In this document: positions 60,830 through 64,000 of the stretch, piece by piece | How the letters are laid out: each line of letters opens with the position of its first letter | Numbering within the stretch: the stretch's first letter is position 1 | Assembly: GCA_026874595.1 (NCBI GenBank) | Contig: CM049313.1 | Location: 31,556,008-31,620,007, forward strand | Direction: 5' to 3' | Length of the DNA stretch: 64,000 nucleotides | Source: Sipunculus nudus | Taxonomy: Eukaryota > Annelida > Sipuncula > Golfingiida > Sipunculidae | Notes under the pieces: model-generated | Seen by the model: only the letters and a program-made list of their open reading frames with translations | The model's database searches: none | Told to the model about the DNA's origin: nothing | Translations under genes and position numbers: made by a program

Positions 60830-61226
60830 GATTTTTTGTGAGGTGCATTATGTTTGGGCCCATAACTTCAACAAATTACGCAATACTGACCTAATTTTTG
60901 GTATGTACATAGAAAATGTATGGAAGAATATGCATCTTCACTATGTTCAAATTCAGATCAGTGGTTTTAATATTAGGCAGTCTTATATTGTAACAAAAAT
61001 TTTTTTTTTTTGAAAATGGAGGTTTTTCCTTAATATCTCGAAGGAAGGAAGTCCTAATGACCCAATATTCAGTATGGTTGGAGATTTTGGGGACATCTAA
61101 CTGTATGCTTAATTTCGGATTCGTAGGTCTAACGGTTTCCAAAGGTGCCAGTTTAACGGACAGACAGCAGACGGACAAAGGAACACAACTATAGCTCAGA
61201 TGACTTATAGTCAGCTGAGCTAAAAA
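60830..61226 (-). mobile_element. Hel-E copy 2, reverse orientation
   Basis: Ends on the plus strand with AGCTCAGATGACT-tat-AGTCAGCTGAGCT (61,193-61,221) followed by AAAAA, the reverse of a Hel-E/Hel-C start. The body matches the reverse complement of 24,791-25,060 (aacggtttcc, ggtttttccttaa, cattcgtaggtctaac-type text). The far end is approximate. Confidence 0.6.
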
Positions 61227-61533
61227 GAGAATGATTTGGAAATTTATTGGCAATAAAAAAAATTAGATCTTGAATGACAAAACCTTGTACAGAATTTATG
61301 TATAATTACCATATAAAGGAGGATTTGGACCAGTCTGGTAATTCAGCAATACATTATGGAAACTGTGTCATCTACAGAAGTTATTAAGAACCTATAATGT
61401 CATATATTATTTGAGGTTTTCATTGAAGTAAGATATCTAGCCTATGTTGTTTATATTCCTGGTATTTATTTTTCATTGTATGTGAACCAAGGGCTGCACT
61501 GCAGATGATTTGCCTTATGTAAGGCCCATGACT
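61227..61533. other. Unique DNA leading into terminal array
   Basis: Nothing recognised. The ATG of the long open frame discussed in the findings lies at 61,528. Confidence 0.4.
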
Positions 61534-64000
61534 GAATCAGAGACCCATCTCAGTCACAGTGAATCAGAGACCCATCTCAATCACAGTGAATCAGAGACCC
61601 ATCTCAGTCACAGTGAATCAGAGACCCATCTCAGTCACAGTGAATCAGAGACCCATCTCAATCACAGTGAATCAGAGACCCATCTCAGTCACAGTGAATC
61701 AGAGACCCATCTCAGTCACAGTGAATCAGAGACCCATCTCAGTCACAGTGAATCAGAGACCCATCTCAATCACAGTGAATCAGAGACCCATCTCAGTCAC
61801 AGTGAATCAGAGACCCATCTCAGTCACAGTGAATCAGAGACCCATCTCAGTCACAGTGAATCAGAGACCCATCTCAGTCACAGTGAATCAGAGACCCATC
61901 TCAATCACAGTGAATCAGAGACCCATCTCAATCACAGTGAATCAGAGACCCATCTCAGTCACAGTGAATCAGAGACCCATCTCAATCACAGTGAATCAGA
62001 GACCCATCTCAGTCACAGTGAATCAGAGACCCATCTCAGTCACAGTGAATCAGAGACCCATCTCAATCACAGTGAATCAGAGACCCATCTCAGTCACAGT
62101 GAATCAGAGACCCATCTCAGTCACAGTGAATCAGAGACCCATCTCAGTCACAGTGAATCAGAGACCCATCTCAGTCACAGTGAATCAGAGACCCATCTCA
62201 GTCACAGTGAATCAGAGACCCATCTCAGTCACAGTGAATCAGAGACCCATCTCAGTCACAGTGAATCAGAGACCCATCTCAGTCACAGTGAATCAGAGAC
62301 CCATCTCAGTCACAGTGAATCAGAGACCCATCTCAGTCACAGTGAATCAGAGACCCATCTCAGTCACAGTGAATCAGAGACCCATCTCAGTCACAGTGAA
62401 TCAGAGACCCATCTCAGTCACAGTGAATCAGAGACCCATCTCAGTCACAGTGAATCAGAGACCCATCTCAGTCACAGTGAATCAGAGACCCATCTCAGTC
62501 ACAGTGAATCAGAGACCCATCTCAGTCACAGTGAATCAGAGACCCATCTCAGTCACAGTGAATCAGAGACCCATCTCAGTCACAGTGAATCAGAGACCCA
62601 TCTCAGTCACAGTGAATCAGAGACCCATCTCAGTCACAGTGAATCAGAGACCCATCTCAGTCACAGTGAATCAGAGACCCATCTCAGTCACAGTGAATCA
62701 GAGACCCATCTCAGTCACAGTGAATCAGAGACCCATCTCAGTCACAGTGAATCAGAGACCCATCTCAGTCACAGTGAATCAGAGACCCATCTCAGTCACA
62801 GTGAATCAGAGACCCATCTCAGTCACAGTGAATCAGAGACCCATCTCAGTCACAGTGAATCAGAGACCCATCTCAGTCACAGTGAATCAGAGACCCATCT
62901 CAGTCACAGTGAATCAGAGACCCATCTCAGTCACAGTGAATCAGAGACCCATCTCAGTCACAGTGAATCAGAGACCCATCTCAGTCACAGTGAATCAGAG
63001 ACCCATCTCAGTCACAGTGAATCAGAGACCCATCTCAGTCACAGTGAATCAGAGACCCATCTCAGTCACAGTGAATCAGAGACCCATCTCAGTCACAGTG
63101 AATCAGAGACCCATCTCAGTCACAGTGAATCAGAGACCCATCTCAGTCACAGTGAATCAGAGACCCATCTCAGTCACAGTGAATCAGAGACCCATCTCAG
63201 TCACAGTGAATCAGAGACCCATCTCAGTCACAGTGAATCAGAGACCCATCTCAGTCACAGTGAATCAGAGACCCATCTCAGTCACAGTGAATCAGAGACC
63301 CATCTCAGTCACAGTGAATCAGAGACCCATCTCAGTCACAGTGAATCAGAGACCCATCTCAGTCACAGTGAATCAGAGACCCATCTCAGTCACAGTGAAT
63401 CAGAGACCCATCTCAGTCACAGTGAATCAGAGACCCATCTCAGTCACAGTGAATCAGAGACCCATCTCAGTCACAGTGAATCAGAGACCCATCTCAGTCA
63501 CAGTGAATCAGAGACCCATCTCAGTCACAGTGAATCAGAGACCCATCTCAGTCACAGTGAATCAGAGACCCATCTCAGTCACAGTGAATCAGAGACCCAT
63601 CTCAGTCACAGTGAATCAGAGACCCATCTCAGTCACAGTGAATCAGAGACCCATCTCAGTCACAGTGAATCAGAGACCCATCTCAGTCACAGTGAATCAG
63701 AGACCCATCTCAGTCACAGTGAATCAGAGACCCATCTCAGTCACAGTGAATCAGAGACCCATCTCAGTCACAGTGAATCAGAGACCCATCTCAGTCACAG
63801 TGAATCAGAGACCCATCTCAGTCACAGTGAATCAGAGACCCATCTCAGTCACAGTGAATCAGAGACCCATCTCAGTCACAGTGAATCAGAGACCCATCTC
63901 AGTCACAGTGAATCAGAGACCCATCTCAGTCACAGTGAATCAGAGACCCATCTCAGTCACAGTGAATCAGAGACCCATCTCAGTCACAGTGAATCAGAGA
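61534..64000. repeat. 27-bp satellite-like array, at least 91 copies, runs off window
   Basis: Unit gaatcagagacccatctcag + tcacagt. The phase at 63,964 is exactly 90 x 27 bp from 61,534, so there is no net length change. The only variation seen is one G-to-A change (ctcagtcac to ctcaatcac) in seven of the first 20 copies; the following about 71 copies read identical. A plus-strand frame starting at ATG 61,528 stays open to the window edge (824 codons) and would encode the nonapeptide SHSESETHL (NHSESETHL in variants). A second plus frame (VTVNQRPIS) is also open but lacks an ATG. Most likely a recently expanded non-coding array. Confidence 0.97.

Noticed and set aside
24760-61253. Similar proteins (VRPTNPKL..., SFLR.IKEKP) from 24,760-25,035 plus and 60,891-61,253 minus
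   Set aside because: Both lie in Hel-E copies; the similarity is present at the DNA level including the start hairpin, so no separate coding conservation is shown.
61534-64000. Telomeric or centromeric satellite
   Set aside because: The unit is not a telomere repeat and the array begins in ordinary unique DNA; with only 2.5 kb visible a centromeric role cannot be argued.

Overview
This window reads as non-coding eukaryotic DNA, most likely from a marine bivalve mollusc. The base composition is AT-rich. I found no convincing exon, rRNA, tRNA or snRNA. The dispersed repeats resemble families I associate with bivalve genomes: a TTTT-flanked start hairpin, GTCCGTCCGTC-like stretches and internal tandem units of about 300 bp. 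The species assignment is an inference from repeat style only. The window could be intergenic or lie inside a long intron.

Layout. 1-1,055: 3' part of a dispersed element (working label Hel-A). 1.1-3.8 kb: the most CpG-rich stretch, with an ACGTAC-rich inverted-repeat block and promoter-like motifs. 5.2-10.5 kb: two Hel-G repeats, one split by a 3.2-kb TA-flanked inverted-repeat element that carries an 840-bp fold-back. 10.9-16.0 kb: 37-bp and 27-bp minisatellites around a Hel-C copy. 16.0-18.2 kb: mostly unique DNA. 18.2-21.1 kb: a 53-bp array interrupted by a complete Hel-A, then a long divergent array. 21.3-24.0 kb: two Hel-B copies tail to tail. 24.8-29.7 kb: Hel-E, Hel-D and a damaged Hel-C. 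29.7-34.9 kb: mostly unique. 35.6-49.1 kb: a dense run of nine main minisatellites (plus one small one) with unrelated units. 51.9-55.3 kb: a full-length Hel-C with a Hel-B nested inside it. 55.3-61.2 kb: mostly unique AT-rich DNA with simple repeats and a minus-strand Hel-E. 61.5 kb to the window edge: more than 91 nearly identical 27-bp copies.

Main result. Four repeat families that otherwise differ in sequence (Hel-A, -B, -C, -D) share one plan. Each has a 5' arm just after a T-run or next to a T, a local imperfect hairpin, internal tandem units, a subterminal copy that is the perfect reverse complement of the 5' arm, a short 3' hairpin, and an end CTAG or CTTG followed by TT. This fits non-autonomous Helitron/Helentron-type rolling-circle elements. 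An empty site preserved in the 53-bp array shows insertion in a T-run with no detectable target duplication. In three Hel-B copies the 9-bp arm differs between copies but always stays perfectly complementary to its own far-end partner. The perfect palindrome GGTGGCGCCACC, whose half resembles the CTCF core motif, occurs at least 17 times across Hel-A, -B, -C and -G, with a degenerate form in Hel-D.

No transposase, Rep/helicase or other protein gene is present, so every mobile element here is non-autonomous. There is no gene network to describe. The open frames of any length lie in repeat units or look like chance.
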